A stretch of 64,000 nucleotides of DNA from Nocardiopsis alkaliphila YIM 80379 (GCF_000341005.1 NZ_ANBD01000044.1:9207-73206), one strand, 5' to 3'; counted from the first letter of the stretch, positions 25,025 through 34,387 are shown. The notes: generated from the letters alone by a model not told the origin. A program made the numbers and translations.

Positions 25025-26244
25025 CGTGTTCCCCTTCTCGGTATCGGGATCGTCGCCGACACCACCCAGCCCCGACCCTGATCGGCCGGTCCGGCGGATA
25101 GGTCACCGCCGAGGAGCCTGGCGCGTTCGGCCATCCCCACCAACCCATGACCACCGGCGGAGGAGCCACCGCCCCGACCATCGTCGTCCACCCGGAGCGC
25201 CACCAGGTCGTCGTCGGCCCTCACCGTCACACCCACCCGGCCCGCCCCCCGGGCGTGGCGCAGCGCGTTGGTCACCGATTCCTGGGCGATCCGCCAAACC
25301 GCCGTGCCGACCTCTACGGGCAGTTCCGACACCGGACCCTCCAGCCACACCGACACCTCCGGCCGTCCTGGAGCGGCCGGTGCGGCGAGTGCCCGCAGCC
25401 CGTCGGCCGGATCGGAGGTCAAGGGCACCTCCTCCGGACCACGCAGCCGAGAGACCATACCGCGCATCGACTCCAACGCCCTCGTCCCCGCCTCCTCGAT
25501 CTCCGGCAGGGTCTCATCGACCAGTTCGGGCCTGCGGTCGGCCGCGTACCGCAGCGCTTGGACCCGCACCACGATTCCGGTCACCTCGTGGGCCACCACG
25601 TCGTGCAAGTCTCGGGCGATCGCCAGCCGTTCCTCGGCACGGACCCGACGTACCCGGGCCTGCCGGTCGGCCGCCCGCCAGCGCAGGTACAGCCCGGGCG
25701 CCAGCCCCACCAGCACGAGCGACAAGGCGGCGGCCGGTTGGGGATCGAAGGGCTCACGCAGGTAGTCGGACAAGCCAGCGAGGAAGCACAGAGCCGACAC
25801 CAGCAGGACCTGCCAGAGGTGACAGCGCAGGGCGACCAAGGCCAGTACGACCAAGAGCCCCATGGTCTCGGTGACGGAGAGGGGGAACCCGTACATGCCC
25901 TTGGGCAACGGCCACAGTGATGCCGAGACCACGAGGACGGCCAGGGGAACGGCCACCCCGGCGGACGCCGTGGCGAGGGTGGCCGGTCGACCGTCTCGTG
26001 GCCACACCGCCAGGCCGACCGCCAGCACGCAGACCATCCCGGCGAACCAAGGGGCGAAGTCCATCGAAGAGTGCGGCGGCCCCGCCCAGCCCTCCACCGT
26101 CCGCGATCGGAGGACGCCACGCAGATCCGCCACAAAGACCACGACCATCGCGGCCATCAGCCCCGACGCCGCCAGACGTGACAGGGGCCGGGACCTTCGC
26201 TCGACGGCGGTGAACAGCCTGTTCCCGAGGGTGGCACGGCTCAT
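25021..26244 (-). CDS. Sensor histidine kinase, HisKA_3 type
   Basis: A 407-residue membrane kinase with about six hydrophobic helices in residues 25-190, the phosphoacceptor His214 in IARDLHDVVAHEVTG, and an HATPase domain (QESVTNALRHARG N-box, GGHGLVGMAERA G-box). No extracytoplasmic sensory domain is visible. The ATG at 26244 gives a membrane-anchored protein; the open frame beyond it overlaps a divergent gene and is rejected. It pairs with the coupled regulator; the divergent DUF418 gene is a plausible target. Confidence 0.92.
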   Translation of the reverse strand: MSRATLGNRLFTAVERRSRPLSRLAASGLMAAMVVVFVADLRGVLRSRTVEGWAGPPHSSMDFAPWFAGMVCVLAVGLAVWPRDGRPATLATASAGVAVPLAVLVVSASLWPLPKGMYGFPLSVTETMGLLVVLALVALRCHLWQVLLVSALCFLAGLSDYLREPFDPQPAAALSLVLVGLAPGLYLRWRAADRQARVRRVRAEERLAIARDLHDVVAHEVTGIVVRVQALRYAADRRPELVDETLPEIEEAGTRALESMRGMVSRLRGPEEVPLTSDPADGLRALAAPAAPGRPEVSVWLEGPVSELPVEVGTAVWRIAQESVTNALRHARGAGRVGVTVRADDDLVALRVDDDGRGGGSSAGGHGLVGMAERARLLGGDLSAGPADQGRGWVVSATIPIPRRGTR

Positions 26245-26391
26245 GTCGTCCAAGGCTAGACCGCTCCGCCCGGCTCGGGCATCGGCCGAAGGGATGACCC
26301 GGGCGCGAGGGCTTCGGCTATTCGGTGGATGTGTGCGAGAGGGCGCGGGAGCGAGGCTGGGTTCCTGGTCCGAACAGGAAGAGGCACGACC

Positions 26392-27645
26392 TTGACCGCA
26401 GCCACGAACCCGGGCGCCGTCTCGTCCGGTGATGATGTCGCATCGGCTCCGCCGAACCACGGTCGACGAGTGGTGTTCTTGGACGTCGCACGTGCGATCG
26501 CGATGCTCGGTGTGGTCATGATGAACGCGACCATCGTCGTCTTTCCGGCGGAGATGGCCGGTGAGAGTGAGCCGAGTGTCCTCACGTCGGTCCTGGACAC
26601 CGGCCTGACCCTGCTCATGTCCGGTAAGGCCAGAGCCATGCTGATGGTGCTGCTCGGCGTGGGAACCTTGTTGGCCTGGCGTTCCGCGGCCCGCCACGAC
26701 GGCCGTCCCCTGGTGACCATGCTCCGTAGGTACGTGGTCCTCGGTCTGCTCTTCGGGATACCGCACCTGTTGGCGTTCAGCGGGGACATCCTCACCCACT
26801 ACGCGATCACCGCGCTGCTCCTGGCCCCGTTGATGCCGCTGTTGTCGATGGGATCGCCGCACCGGCCGCTGTGGGCCGCGGGTGTGCTGTTCTCGTTCGC
26901 GCCGCCGTTCGAGTACCTCCTGGGAGCGGGGCCGATCCAGAGCACACTGATCGGGCCGATCCCACAGACGCTCGGATTCTTCTGTGTGGGAGTGTGGCTG
27001 GCCCGCCGCCCCGAACTCTCACCGGACTTCACGCGCCCGAACCGGCTCATCGCACCGATGGTCTGGGGCGGTCTGGGCGGGCAGTTTCTGGGTGTGGTCC
27101 TCCTGGTCGGCGCCGACCTCCTCTTCCCCAGGGAGTTCGATGCAAACGGTGTTCCGGTGTTGGGCCCCGACGGCGTGCCGGTGACCCCGCCGCCGGCCGA
27201 ACTGATGGGGACCCTCTCATCCACGCTGACGGGTCTGGGCGGGGCACTCTTCTACCTCGGGCTGGTGTGGTGGCTACTGGGCCGTGGCGGTCCCGGCGCT
27301 CGGATGTTGGGCACTTTGGCCCCACTGGGGCGGGTGACGCTCACCACGTACCTGGCCGGCACGGTGGTGTTCCTGTCGTTGAAGCCCTTCGAGGGCCAAG
27401 TGCCCATGATCGCCCAGTACGCACTCGCCGCCTCCTATTTCGTGCTGATGGCTTTGGTCGCCACCTGGTGGCGACGTCGGTTTCGACTCGGTCCCCTGGA
27501 GTGGCTCTGGCGGACTCTCACCTACCTGAGGCCCCGGCCCATGCGTCGTGCTCGCATGGCCCCGAAGGAGGCGGTCGGATCCGTGGGACGGGAAGGGACC
27601 ATGGACGCTCCCAGGCCGTCAACCACCGGCGACGGAGGGGAGTAG
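26392..27645 (+). CDS. DUF418/YeiB-type multispanning membrane protein
   Basis: A 417-residue integral membrane protein with about ten helices. The RVVFLDVARAIAMLGVVMMN opening and the C-terminal LGRVTLTTYLAGTVVFL, where DUF418 proteins carry a conserved YLxQ-like region, place it in this family of unknown function. TTG 26392 was chosen because GGAAGAGG lies upstream; a GTG at 26329 is the alternative. It is divergent from the histidine kinase with a 147-base shared control region. The last ~35 residues are a basic hydrophilic tail. Confidence 0.87.
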   Translation: MTAATNPGAVSSGDDVASAPPNHGRRVVFLDVARAIAMLGVVMMNATIVVFPAEMAGESEPSVLTSVLDTGLTLLMSGKARAMLMVLLGVGTLLAWRSAARHDGRPLVTMLRRYVVLGLLFGIPHLLAFSGDILTHYAITALLLAPLMPLLSMGSPHRPLWAAGVLFSFAPPFEYLLGAGPIQSTLIGPIPQTLGFFCVGVWLARRPELSPDFTRPNRLIAPMVWGGLGGQFLGVVLLVGADLLFPREFDANGVPVLGPDGVPVTPPPAELMGTLSSTLTGLGGALFYLGLVWWLLGRGGPGARMLGTLAPLGRVTLTTYLAGTVVFLSLKPFEGQVPMIAQYALAASYFVLMALVATWWRRRFRLGPLEWLWRTLTYLRPRPMRRARMAPKEAVGSVGREGTMDAPRPSTTGDGGE

Positions 27646-27903
27646 CCGAACATCGGCGCCCTCGGGTACGGGTGCGTCCAGGCCACCGGTGGCACGGCAC
27701 TCGGTCTGGTCCACGAACACGTTCACGTACCGGCGCAACCGCCCCTGGTCGTCCCGGATCCGTCGGTCCAGCCCGGGGTGACGCGTGGTCAACTCGTCCA
27801 AGACCTCGCGCAGTACCACGGCGTCGTCGAATTCCAGGGGGATGTGAGCGGCCCCGTCGGCGTCGGCCCGCAACAGTCCGGGCAGGTGCACGGTCACACG
27901 CAT
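27619..27903 (-). CDS. MoaD/ThiS-family ubiquitin-like protein
   Basis: A 94-residue beta-grasp protein: MRVTVHLPGLLRADADGA, the VNVFVDQTECRATGG central strand and the C-terminal LLPSVAGG. The terminal Gly-Gly is the site activated to a thiocarboxylate or adenylate in sulfur-carrier proteins, so it is likely functional. ATG 27903 lies one base after the stop of the BNR-repeat gene upstream (TGAGATG), with GGAGG before it. This pairing with a BNR-repeat protein recurs in actinobacteria from general knowledge. The E1 partner is not in the window. Its 3' end overlaps the DUF418 3' end by 27 bases. Confidence 0.9.
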   Translation of the reverse strand: MRVTVHLPGLLRADADGAAHIPLEFDDAVVLREVLDELTTRHPGLDRRIRDDQGRLRRYVNVFVDQTECRATGGLDAPVPEGADVRLLPSVAGG

Positions 27904-27904
27904 C

Positions 27905-29008
27905 TCACACCTCCGCCGCTCGCAGGCACAGGACGTCGGGCAGATGGGCGGCCACCTGGTGCCAGCGGTCCCCGTCATCGGTGAGGGCGTACACGTCACC
28001 GGTACGAGTGCCGAAGTAGAAACCGGGCACCTCGGCGCCGTCGGTGCAGGCCGCGTCGCGCAGCACGATCCCGAAGTAGGGTTCCTCCGGGAGCCCGTCG
28101 TTGATCGCCCGCCAACCGTTGCCGGAGTCATCGGTGCGGTAGGCGCCGAGTCGGTTCTTTGGTGGCAGGTGCACCTCCTGACTCACCACGGGAAAGTTGA
28201 GCGCGGACTCGGCTCGGTGGGGGTGGGCGACCATCGCGAAACCGAAGTCGGTGGGCAGTCCCGTCTCGATCCGGTTCCACCCCTGGGCGGCCGGTGAAGC
28301 GCTGCGGTAGACCCCGTGGTGGTTCTGCGCGTAGAAGGAGCCGTCCGCCGCCGCGGCGACCTTGTGCACGCACTGGCCGTACTCGGGTTCCTCGTCGGGA
28401 AGGAAACCCGCGACGATGCCCCGGTTGGTCGGTGCCCAGGTGGCCCCGGCGTCGGCGCTCTGGTAGACACCGCCGGTGGACATGGCCACGGTGATGGCGT
28501 CGGGTGAGTGCTGACCGGAACCGAGCGTGCCGGGCAGGATGGTGTGGATGGCGCCGCCACCCGCTCCGGGAAACCAGTCGGAGCGGTGGGGATGGTCCCA
28601 TAGGGATCGGACCAGGGTGAAGGAGTCACCGCCGTCCGTGGAGCGGAACAACGCGTGCGGTTCCACACCGGCGTAGACGGTCCCGGGCTCCTCTCCGAAG
28701 GCGAATTGCCAGGTGCGGGTGAGCGAACCGTCGGTGTCCTTCGGGAAGCGGATCGGTGGTGTGGAGGGTTCGGACCAGTTCGCGCCGAGATCGTCGCTGT
28801 GCCAGACGCTCGGGCCGAATTGCCAACTCTCCGTACCGACGAGCAGACGTCGTGTACGCGGGTCGATCCCGACCGCGTAGACCGGGCTCATCCCGGCGTC
28901 GTTGGCCTCGTCGAGGCGGTGTGGATCGCTCACCCTCCACGTGCGTCGGTCCTCGCTCCGAGCGGTGAACAGTCCCTTGCGTGTTCCTATGACCAGGAGA
29001 TATGTCAT
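27905..29008 (-). CDS. BNR/YVTN-repeat beta-propeller protein (exo-sialidase-like)
   Basis: A 367-residue cytoplasmic beta-propeller. Repeated Asp-box-like segments occur: RSEDRRTWRVS, HSDDLGANWSE, RSTDGGDSFTLV, QSADAGATWAP and RTDDSGNGWRAI. There is no signal peptide, and sialidase catalytic residues could not be identified, so enzymatic activity is doubtful. ATG 29008 was chosen (GGGGGT before it); ATG 29023 is an alternative. It is coupled to the MoaD-like gene, suggesting a joint role in sulfur transfer or protein modification (inference). Confidence 0.85.
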   Translation of the reverse strand: MTYLLVIGTRKGLFTARSEDRRTWRVSDPHRLDEANDAGMSPVYAVGIDPRTRRLLVGTESWQFGPSVWHSDDLGANWSEPSTPPIRFPKDTDGSLTRTWQFAFGEEPGTVYAGVEPHALFRSTDGGDSFTLVRSLWDHPHRSDWFPGAGGGAIHTILPGTLGSGQHSPDAITVAMSTGGVYQSADAGATWAPTNRGIVAGFLPDEEPEYGQCVHKVAAAADGSFYAQNHHGVYRSASPAAQGWNRIETGLPTDFGFAMVAHPHRAESALNFPVVSQEVHLPPKNRLGAYRTDDSGNGWRAINDGLPEEPYFGIVLRDAACTDGAEVPGFYFGTRTGDVYALTDDGDRWHQVAAHLPDVLCLRAAEV

Positions 29009-29493
29009 GGCGACCCCCAACATGTGATCTAGGTCTCCACTGTGTCACGGGGTGGGGACATTCCAGGGCCGTTCGTCGAGTGAACGGCGAGCCGGGGTTC
29101 GACGATGATCATGCCCCGGAGGAGCGGGGTTACGGATGTTTCGGAAAGTTGATATCTGGGAACCCGAAAGATTCACTCTGAGTGTTTTATACACGGCGCT
29201 GGAAAATGTACACCCGCCTGGAGGGATAATCTCCCTCAGTGGGGAACTCTTTCCAGGCAGGGACCTCCGTTCGGTGGAAGGTGGTTGCCAGCCCCCTACT
29301 TTTTTGCAATAAAATTCCGGGCTGACCGGTGTCGGCCGAAGTCCCCAGGGCTTCGGCCGCCGGCCGCGCAAGCCCCCTCGACAACCCGACGATTGCCCGC
29401 TCCCTCGAACTTCAGGTCCGTTTAGGGACCACAGTCCCAATGGTCGGTTCCACGTACCTAAAAGTATCGAGTTCCCATTGATAGGGTCGCCTC
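29009..29493. other. Divergent promoter region, BNR protein / TetR
   Basis: This 485-base region has no convincing coding frame. It is richer in A/T at 29140-29320. A small dyad GAGGGA-TAATC-TCCCTC lies at 29221-29237, a T6 run at about 29300, and GGGAC-CACA-GTCCC at 29425-29438 close to the tetR start. Confidence 0.45.
29425..29438. promoter_or_regulatory. Possible TetR operator
   Basis: GGGACCACAGTCCC is a perfect 5-bp-arm dyad 56-69 bases upstream of the tetR start, in the region shared with the divergent BNR gene. Autoregulation is inferred only from position. Confidence 0.35.
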
Positions 29494-30087
29494 ATGCACC
29501 ACCCCCCGGACACGCTCCACGCTCGCAAACGGCGTAAGGCGCGAGCCACGATCGTGTCAGCCGCCTTCCAACTCTTCGCCGAACATGGATTCGACAATGT
29601 GACCGTCGCGGCCATCGCCGAGCGGGCCGAGGTCGGCCGTACCACCTTCTTCCGGTACTTCGGTGACAAACAACAGGTGTTGTTCGCCGACGACGCCTCC
29701 GAGGTGGACCGTATGTGCGCCTACGTGCGAGAGCAGAAGGGGCGCCCCCTCGGCTCCGACCTCGGCGCGGCACTCGCCTTGTTGCGTGAGGCCGGCACCG
29801 TCACCCGCCCCCACGCGGCGCTCTCCCCGGCGCACTCCGCGGTCTTGGTCCGCCTTCTCCGAGAGAGCGTGGACCTGCGGTCCCGTTACCTGCTCACCCG
29901 TCAACAACGGGCCCTTCGTTTGGCGGGCGCTCTGATCGAGGCGGGATCGGTCGAGGGCGTCGCGGTCCTGGCCGCCCATACCGCGATGGCCTGCGAACTC
30001 ACCGCCATGAAACTCGCGGAGAACCCGGAGGCCTTCCCGCACCGCGTGGACGAAGCCCACCGGATGCTCCGAACGCTGGGGAACTGA
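29494..30087 (+). CDS. TetR/AcrR-family regulator
   Basis: 197 residues. The N-terminal DNA-binding domain reads ARATIVSAAFQLFAEHGFDNVTVAAIAERAEVGRTTFFRYFGDKQQVLF, a canonical TetR helix-turn-helix. The C-terminal domain resembles regulators with MftR-like helices (EAGTVTRPHAALSPAHSAVLVRLLRES). ATG 29494 is the start. The natural target could be a lost neighbour: the region just downstream carries a possibly decayed membrane-protein gene on the opposite strand. Confidence 0.9.
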   Translation: MHHPPDTLHARKRRKARATIVSAAFQLFAEHGFDNVTVAAIAERAEVGRTTFFRYFGDKQQVLFADDASEVDRMCAYVREQKGRPLGSDLGAALALLREAGTVTRPHAALSPAHSAVLVRLLRESVDLRSRYLLTRQQRALRLAGALIEAGSVEGVAVLAAHTAMACELTAMKLAENPEAFPHRVDEAHRMLRTLGN

Positions 30088-30164
30088 AGGCCGGGGAGAG
30101 CACGCTCGGAGGGGGTGGTGACCGACCACGGTCCGGCAGAGGAGGTACTCACACACCCTCCGTG

Positions 30165-30420
30165 TGGGTCGGCGACCAAAGGAGAGCGCCACGGCCAGGC
30201 CGGTCACCGCCATCAACACGTGGAGCGTGCGTGAGGAGTCGGCCCGTCCCAGGGCCGGGGCCAAGCCGGCCAGGGCGAACCCACGGTGCCCACGCCCCAC
30301 CCGACGTGCCCCGTCCCCAGCATCTTGAACACCGTCCCGTAGCGGGCGAACCCCGAGCGCCACGGTGTCGGTGGCACCAAAGAGCCAGGGGTCGACCTGG
30401 TTTCGGTAGGACGTCCGAAT
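30165..30420 (-). pseudogene. Possible frameshifted small membrane-protein gene
   Basis: No open frame spans this part of the 469-base gap 30088-30556, but pieces in two minus-strand frames join into a membrane-protein-like sequence: DPWLFGATDTVALG, then FARYGTVFKMLGTGHVGWG in another frame, then GFALAGLAPALG and LHVLMAVTGLAVALSFGRR back in the first. At least two frameshifts would be needed. It sits beside a TetR gene, a common place for its target. The rest of the gap shows nothing. Confidence 0.3.
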
Positions 30421-30556
30421 ATATGGTGAGGGCGTCGCGGAACCACCCCGCAGGGCATGGACGAGGCCATGCGTGATCTGGGGCGTTCCGAACCCTGGAA
30501 GGAATCGATGAGATCATGAGCCTGCCCACCGCTCGCGGACTCACCGGGGCCGCCTG

Positions 30557-31660
30557 ATGTCCGGGGCCGCCACCTCCACCGAGGAAACGGTGCTGCTGCG
30601 GGTCGAGAACGGCCTGGCCCGCGCCACCCTCAACCGGCCGCGTGCCATCAACGCCCTCGACCACGAGATGGTCCGGGCACTCGCTGTGGCCCTCGATTCT
30701 TGGGAGAAGGACGACTCCGTCGCGGTGGTGCTCGTCGATGGCGCCGGGGAGCGAGGGCTGTGCGCCGGTGGTGACGTCCGTGCCATCCGGGCCAGCGCCA
30801 TGGACGGCGACGACCGGGCTGCGCGGTTCTGGCGGGACGAATACCACCTCAACGCACGCATCGCCCGCTACGCCAAGCCCTATGTCGCCTTCATGGACGG
30901 CGTGGTCATGGGTGGCGGCGTGGGCATCTCCGCGCACGGTGCGGTCCGGGTGGTCACCGAGCGCTCCAAGGTGGGGATGCCGGAGACCACCATCGGTTTC
31001 GTTCCCGACGTGGGCGGTACCTACCTGTTGTCGCGGGCACCCGGGCAGATAGGTGTCCACCTGGCGTTGACCGGAGCGGCGGTGGGAGCCGCGGACGCCC
31101 TGTACGTCGGGTTGGCCGACCACTACGTGCCCTCCGAACGGCTGTCCGCCTTGGCCGAGGTGCTCACCGAGGCCGATTCCGAAGCCGCCGTCACCGAGGC
31201 GGTGGGTCGGTTCGCGCAGATCGCCCCCGCGAGCACGCTGGCCGGTCATCGATCGTGGATCGACACCTGCTACGCCGCGGACACCGTCGAGGAGGTCATC
31301 GAACGGTTGCGCGCCCACCGCGACCCGGCGGCGGTCCAGGCGGCCGAGACCATCGAGACCAAGTCGCCGACCTCGTTGAAGACCACTCTGGCCGCGCTGC
31401 GTCGGGCTCGGGAGGCGGGCTCCCTGGAGGAAGTCCTGGAACAGGAGTACCGGGTCTCCTGCGCCACCCTCGCCTGGCCGGACCTGGTGGAGGGCGTTCG
31501 GGCGCAGGTCGTCGACAAGGACCGTACGCCGAGGTGGTCCCCGCCCACGCCGGCCGATGTCGACCCGAAGGTGGTGGAGCGTGCCTTCCTTCCCGCGCCG
31601 GATGGACCGCTCGGGTTGGCCGAGCCCCGCCTCACCAAGGAGGAGCGGGAAGGGGCGTGA
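30557..31660 (+). CDS. 3-hydroxyisobutyryl-CoA hydrolase / enoyl-CoA hydratase family
   Basis: A 367-residue crotonase-fold enzyme. LCAGGDVRAI and FMDGVVMGGGVGISAHG form the oxyanion-hole loops, and VGMPETTIGFVPDVGGTYLLSR carries the active-site Glu and Asp typical of HIBYL-CoA hydrolases rather than short hydratases; the length of ~360 residues also fits. It would release 3-hydroxyisobutyrate in valine breakdown. No branched-chain catabolic neighbours are present. ATG 30557; stands alone, convergent with the GH64 gene across a hairpin. Confidence 0.93.
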   Translation: MSGAATSTEETVLLRVENGLARATLNRPRAINALDHEMVRALAVALDSWEKDDSVAVVLVDGAGERGLCAGGDVRAIRASAMDGDDRAARFWRDEYHLNARIARYAKPYVAFMDGVVMGGGVGISAHGAVRVVTERSKVGMPETTIGFVPDVGGTYLLSRAPGQIGVHLALTGAAVGAADALYVGLADHYVPSERLSALAEVLTEADSEAAVTEAVGRFAQIAPASTLAGHRSWIDTCYAADTVEEVIERLRAHRDPAAVQAAETIETKSPTSLKTTLAALRRAREAGSLEEVLEQEYRVSCATLAWPDLVEGVRAQVVDKDRTPRWSPPTPADVDPKVVERAFLPAPDGPLGLAEPRLTKEEREGA

Positions 31661-31671
31661 GCCCGCGATGT

Positions 31672-31702
31672 CCCGCCGCCCGAAGGTGTTCGGGGCGGCG
31701 GG
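31672..31702. terminator. Bidirectional terminator hairpin
   Basis: Arms CCCGCCGCC (31672-31680) and GGCGGCGGG (31694-31702), extended by CGAA/TTCG with a one-base bulge, lie between the convergent HIBYL-CoA hydrolase and GH64 genes. Confidence 0.65.
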
Positions 31703-31726
31703 AGGCCGGGTTCGTTCCGCCTTCGG

Positions 31727-32905
31727 TCAGAACGGGGTCAGGGTGATCTCCAACTTGGAAGGGCCGTGATCTTGGACGTAGGACGCGAAGTCCTCGACGT
31801 CGTCGAACGCGAACCCGTACGCCTTGCCGTCCTCGGTGTGCTCGTGGAAGACGGCGGCGTAGTGGTTGGCGATCTCGTTCAGGTAGAAGGTCGCCGGGTC
31901 GTTGGTGGGTTGGGCGGCGGAGTCCAGCAGGGTGGACCGGTTGAGGGCGGCACCGACGATGGCGGCGACCGGACCGGTGATGCCGTCGTTGGGCGCGGCC
32001 AGGGCTCCGTCACAGAAGAACACGTCCCGAGTGCTGGGTCGTGGGATGGCAAAGACACCGCCGTCGAACAGTAGTCGGTCGCCCTCCACCCGACCGGTGA
32101 AGGTGCCGGCGTTGGTGGTGACGCTCAGGTCGGTGCCCGCGTAGTGCGTCCAGACCTGGTCGACGTAGGGGTCGAAGTAGTCGGTGGGGAAGAGCCCGGC
32201 GTCGAGACCGTGACCGGGGGCGATGATGCGGTGCTGATCGAAGACCAACGGGGAGAAGTCGGGGTCGGCGGCGAGGGTCTCGAAGATCGCGTCGCGCCCC
32301 CCGGGCAGGAGGAAGCCGGTGCTCTGGTCTTGGTCGCCGGTCAGGCGGATCCCGATGGGGACGCTGAACTGGTCCACCATGGAGGTGTTGCAGAACATGC
32401 CGTCCTCGTTGTGGGTGAACTCCACGGTGTCGTGCAGGACGTCGAAGGAGCCGTCGCCGTCGACCCACCCGGCGGGGAGCTGAAGGGCGGGGTCGCCGTT
32501 GCCGTCCTCGACGATCCGGATCCCGAGTTCGCCGCCCATGGCCAGGTAGATCCGGCCGGACATGTAAGGGAGCGTCATGTCCGCGGACAGGGCGCCCAAG
32601 GGGATCGAATAGTCCGTGTATCCGTCGTTGGTGTTGTCGTCGATGCTCACGGGGTGGGGCGTACCGGTGGAGTCCACCCAACAGTGTCGATCCGTGGTCA
32701 GGTCGGTTCCGACGATGTACAAGAGGATCTCATCGTCCGTGTAGCGACCGCTGTTGTTGGTCACGCTGATCGGGAGCGCTCCCATGTTGGCCGCGTCACT
32801 GATCGGTGTGGCGGCCCGGGGGTTGCCGGCGCAGCCGACCGTGCCCAGCAGGGGTGTGGCGGCGGCGATCGACGCTCCGCCCAGGAAGAGTCTGCGGTTG
32901 ATCAT
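31727..32905 (-). CDS. Secreted glycoside hydrolase family 64 beta-1,3-glucanase
   Basis: A 392-residue exported protein. The N-terminus MINRRLFLGGASIAAATPLLG has an Arg-Arg pair and a long hydrophobic stretch consistent with Tat export; TVGC at ~25 could be a weak lipobox. The mature part matches laminaripentaose-producing beta-1,3-glucanases (GH64): LPISVTNNSGRY, YLAMGGELGIRI, FTHNEDGMFCNTSMVDQFSVPIGIRL, and a C-terminal DGKAYGFAFDDVEDFASYVQDHGP with the last strand LEITLTPF. It would cleave fungal or algal beta-1,3-glucan outside the cell. ATG 32905. Confidence 0.9.
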   Translation of the reverse strand: MINRRLFLGGASIAAATPLLGTVGCAGNPRAATPISDAANMGALPISVTNNSGRYTDDEILLYIVGTDLTTDRHCWVDSTGTPHPVSIDDNTNDGYTDYSIPLGALSADMTLPYMSGRIYLAMGGELGIRIVEDGNGDPALQLPAGWVDGDGSFDVLHDTVEFTHNEDGMFCNTSMVDQFSVPIGIRLTGDQDQSTGFLLPGGRDAIFETLAADPDFSPLVFDQHRIIAPGHGLDAGLFPTDYFDPYVDQVWTHYAGTDLSVTTNAGTFTGRVEGDRLLFDGGVFAIPRPSTRDVFFCDGALAAPNDGITGPVAAIVGAALNRSTLLDSAAQPTNDPATFYLNEIANHYAAVFHEHTEDGKAYGFAFDDVEDFASYVQDHGPSKLEITLTPF

Positions 32906-33044
32906 GCTCTGGGTTCTCCTCAGTAGCGGGGTGAAGAGGTGGACCCATGGAGCCAGGTGGGGCGAAGGCGCGTCAATAGGGGCAAGGAGATGGTTCCTGT
33001 GGCACTCGCGTTACCCATGGTGACAAAGGTATGTGTGTCACGCA

Positions 33045-34070
33045 TCACATTGGATGGCCCAGGGTGAACTCCAGCAGCGAGACCCTTTTGGACACGTGAT
33101 CCCCCGCGAGACTCAGTCCCGCCTGTTCGGCCAAGGCCGTCAGGGCCTCGGTGTCTCGTTCTCGGCCGTTGAAGTAGGCCAACATCCGCAGATCCAGTTC
33201 GCTCGCCGCACCCTCCGAGGCGTACTCGGCGACCAGGACCCGCCCATTCGCCCCGATCGCCTCGGCACAGCGCCGCAGGATGGCGACGGCCGATTCGTCG
33301 TCCCAATCGTGCAGGATCCAGCACAACAGGTAGGCGTCCCCGCCTGGGGGAAGCGGGTCGAAGAAGCTGCCCTCGACGGCATCGGCACGGTGCTCCAGGC
33401 CCGTGGTCCGGAAGGTTTCGCGAGCCGCCGCGACGGGGCCGGGCAGGTCCAGGACCGTCCCGCGTGGTCGAGGAAAACGTGTCAACAGGGTGCTCAGCAG
33501 GGTTCCGTCTCCACCGCCCACGTCCACCAGATGCTCCAGCGCCTCCCACTCGTACATCCCGGCCAAGGTTCGGGCGTGCTCGACCATACGGGAACCCATC
33601 AGCGAGTCGAAGGAGCGCGACAGCACCGGATTCGCGGCCAGGTCCGTCCAAAAGTCCGAACCGTCGAAGCGCAGTGAGTAGGCGCTCTCGCCGCTGCGCA
33701 GGGCCTCGGCCAGCTCCGACAGACACAGGTCGGCCCGCCCATGCGCACCGTCCCCGGTGAACCAATCGAGGAGAGAACGCGGGTGGTCCGAACACAGGAC
33801 CGCACCCACCTCGGTGAGTGCGAACCGGTCACCGTCCTGGGTGAACAGGCCCTGCCGAGCCAGGTACCGCAGTACTCGGGCCAGGCCGCCCGGGTCCGCC
33901 CCTACCGCCGTGCCGAGCTCGTCGGCCGTGCGTGGACCCTGGGAAAGGTGATCGGCGACGCGCAGCGTGGCCACCGCGCGGATCGCCATCGGGGTGACCG
34001 GCTCGGCCAGGGCCCAGAGCCGCTCGGCGGCCTGCCGCGCCGGTTCGAAATCCTCGTGTTCCTCGCGCAC
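33045..34070 (-). CDS. SAM-dependent O-methyltransferase (acetylserotonin OMT-like)
   Basis: A 341-residue enzyme with an N-terminal winged-helix dimerisation domain (MAIRAVATLRVADHLSQGPRTADELGTAVGADPGGLARVLRYL) and a C-terminal Rossmann methyltransferase domain: motif I LVDVGGGDGTLL, then GTVLDLPGPV, and CWILHDWDDESAVAILRRC, where His-Asp is the catalytic pair of this class. GTG 34070 has AGGAGA upstream. Such enzymes methylate phenolic secondary metabolites. It is separated from other genes and is alone of its kind here. Confidence 0.93.
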   Translation of the reverse strand: MREEHEDFEPARQAAERLWALAEPVTPMAIRAVATLRVADHLSQGPRTADELGTAVGADPGGLARVLRYLARQGLFTQDGDRFALTEVGAVLCSDHPRSLLDWFTGDGAHGRADLCLSELAEALRSGESAYSLRFDGSDFWTDLAANPVLSRSFDSLMGSRMVEHARTLAGMYEWEALEHLVDVGGGDGTLLSTLLTRFPRPRGTVLDLPGPVAAARETFRTTGLEHRADAVEGSFFDPLPPGGDAYLLCWILHDWDDESAVAILRRCAEAIGANGRVLVAEYASEGAASELDLRMLAYFNGRERDTEALTALAEQAGLSLAGDHVSKRVSLLEFTLGHPM

Positions 34071-34387
34071 GTGATGTCTCCTGTCGAATCCGCCCCACTT
34101 TTGGGCCGTGGACGGACCTACCCAGAGCGCTCCTTTCCAACAGTGGCGTTCGAGCGGTTCGGTCCAAAGGCCCTCGCCCGGTGCGTTCGACCTCGACGCA
34201 GCGGTAGGTGGCCCCGTCGGTGGCGTTCATCCCCGCCCGGTCTACGCAGCACGCGGCCGACCTCGATGAACCCGGATCGCCCGGTCACCCCGGTGAGTGC
34301 CTCGGTGGGCGAAAGGACCCTTGTGGGGCCGCGGGTCGACGCGCAGCGGTCGTGAACGGGCGCCGTGCCGCCGGCCCCGGCCTTCCC
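34071..34387. other. Intergenic region between kinase block and methyltransferase
   Basis: A 317-base stretch; no coding frame, repeat or clear hairpin was found. It must contain the methyltransferase promoter, of which nothing distinctive is seen. Confidence 0.4.
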
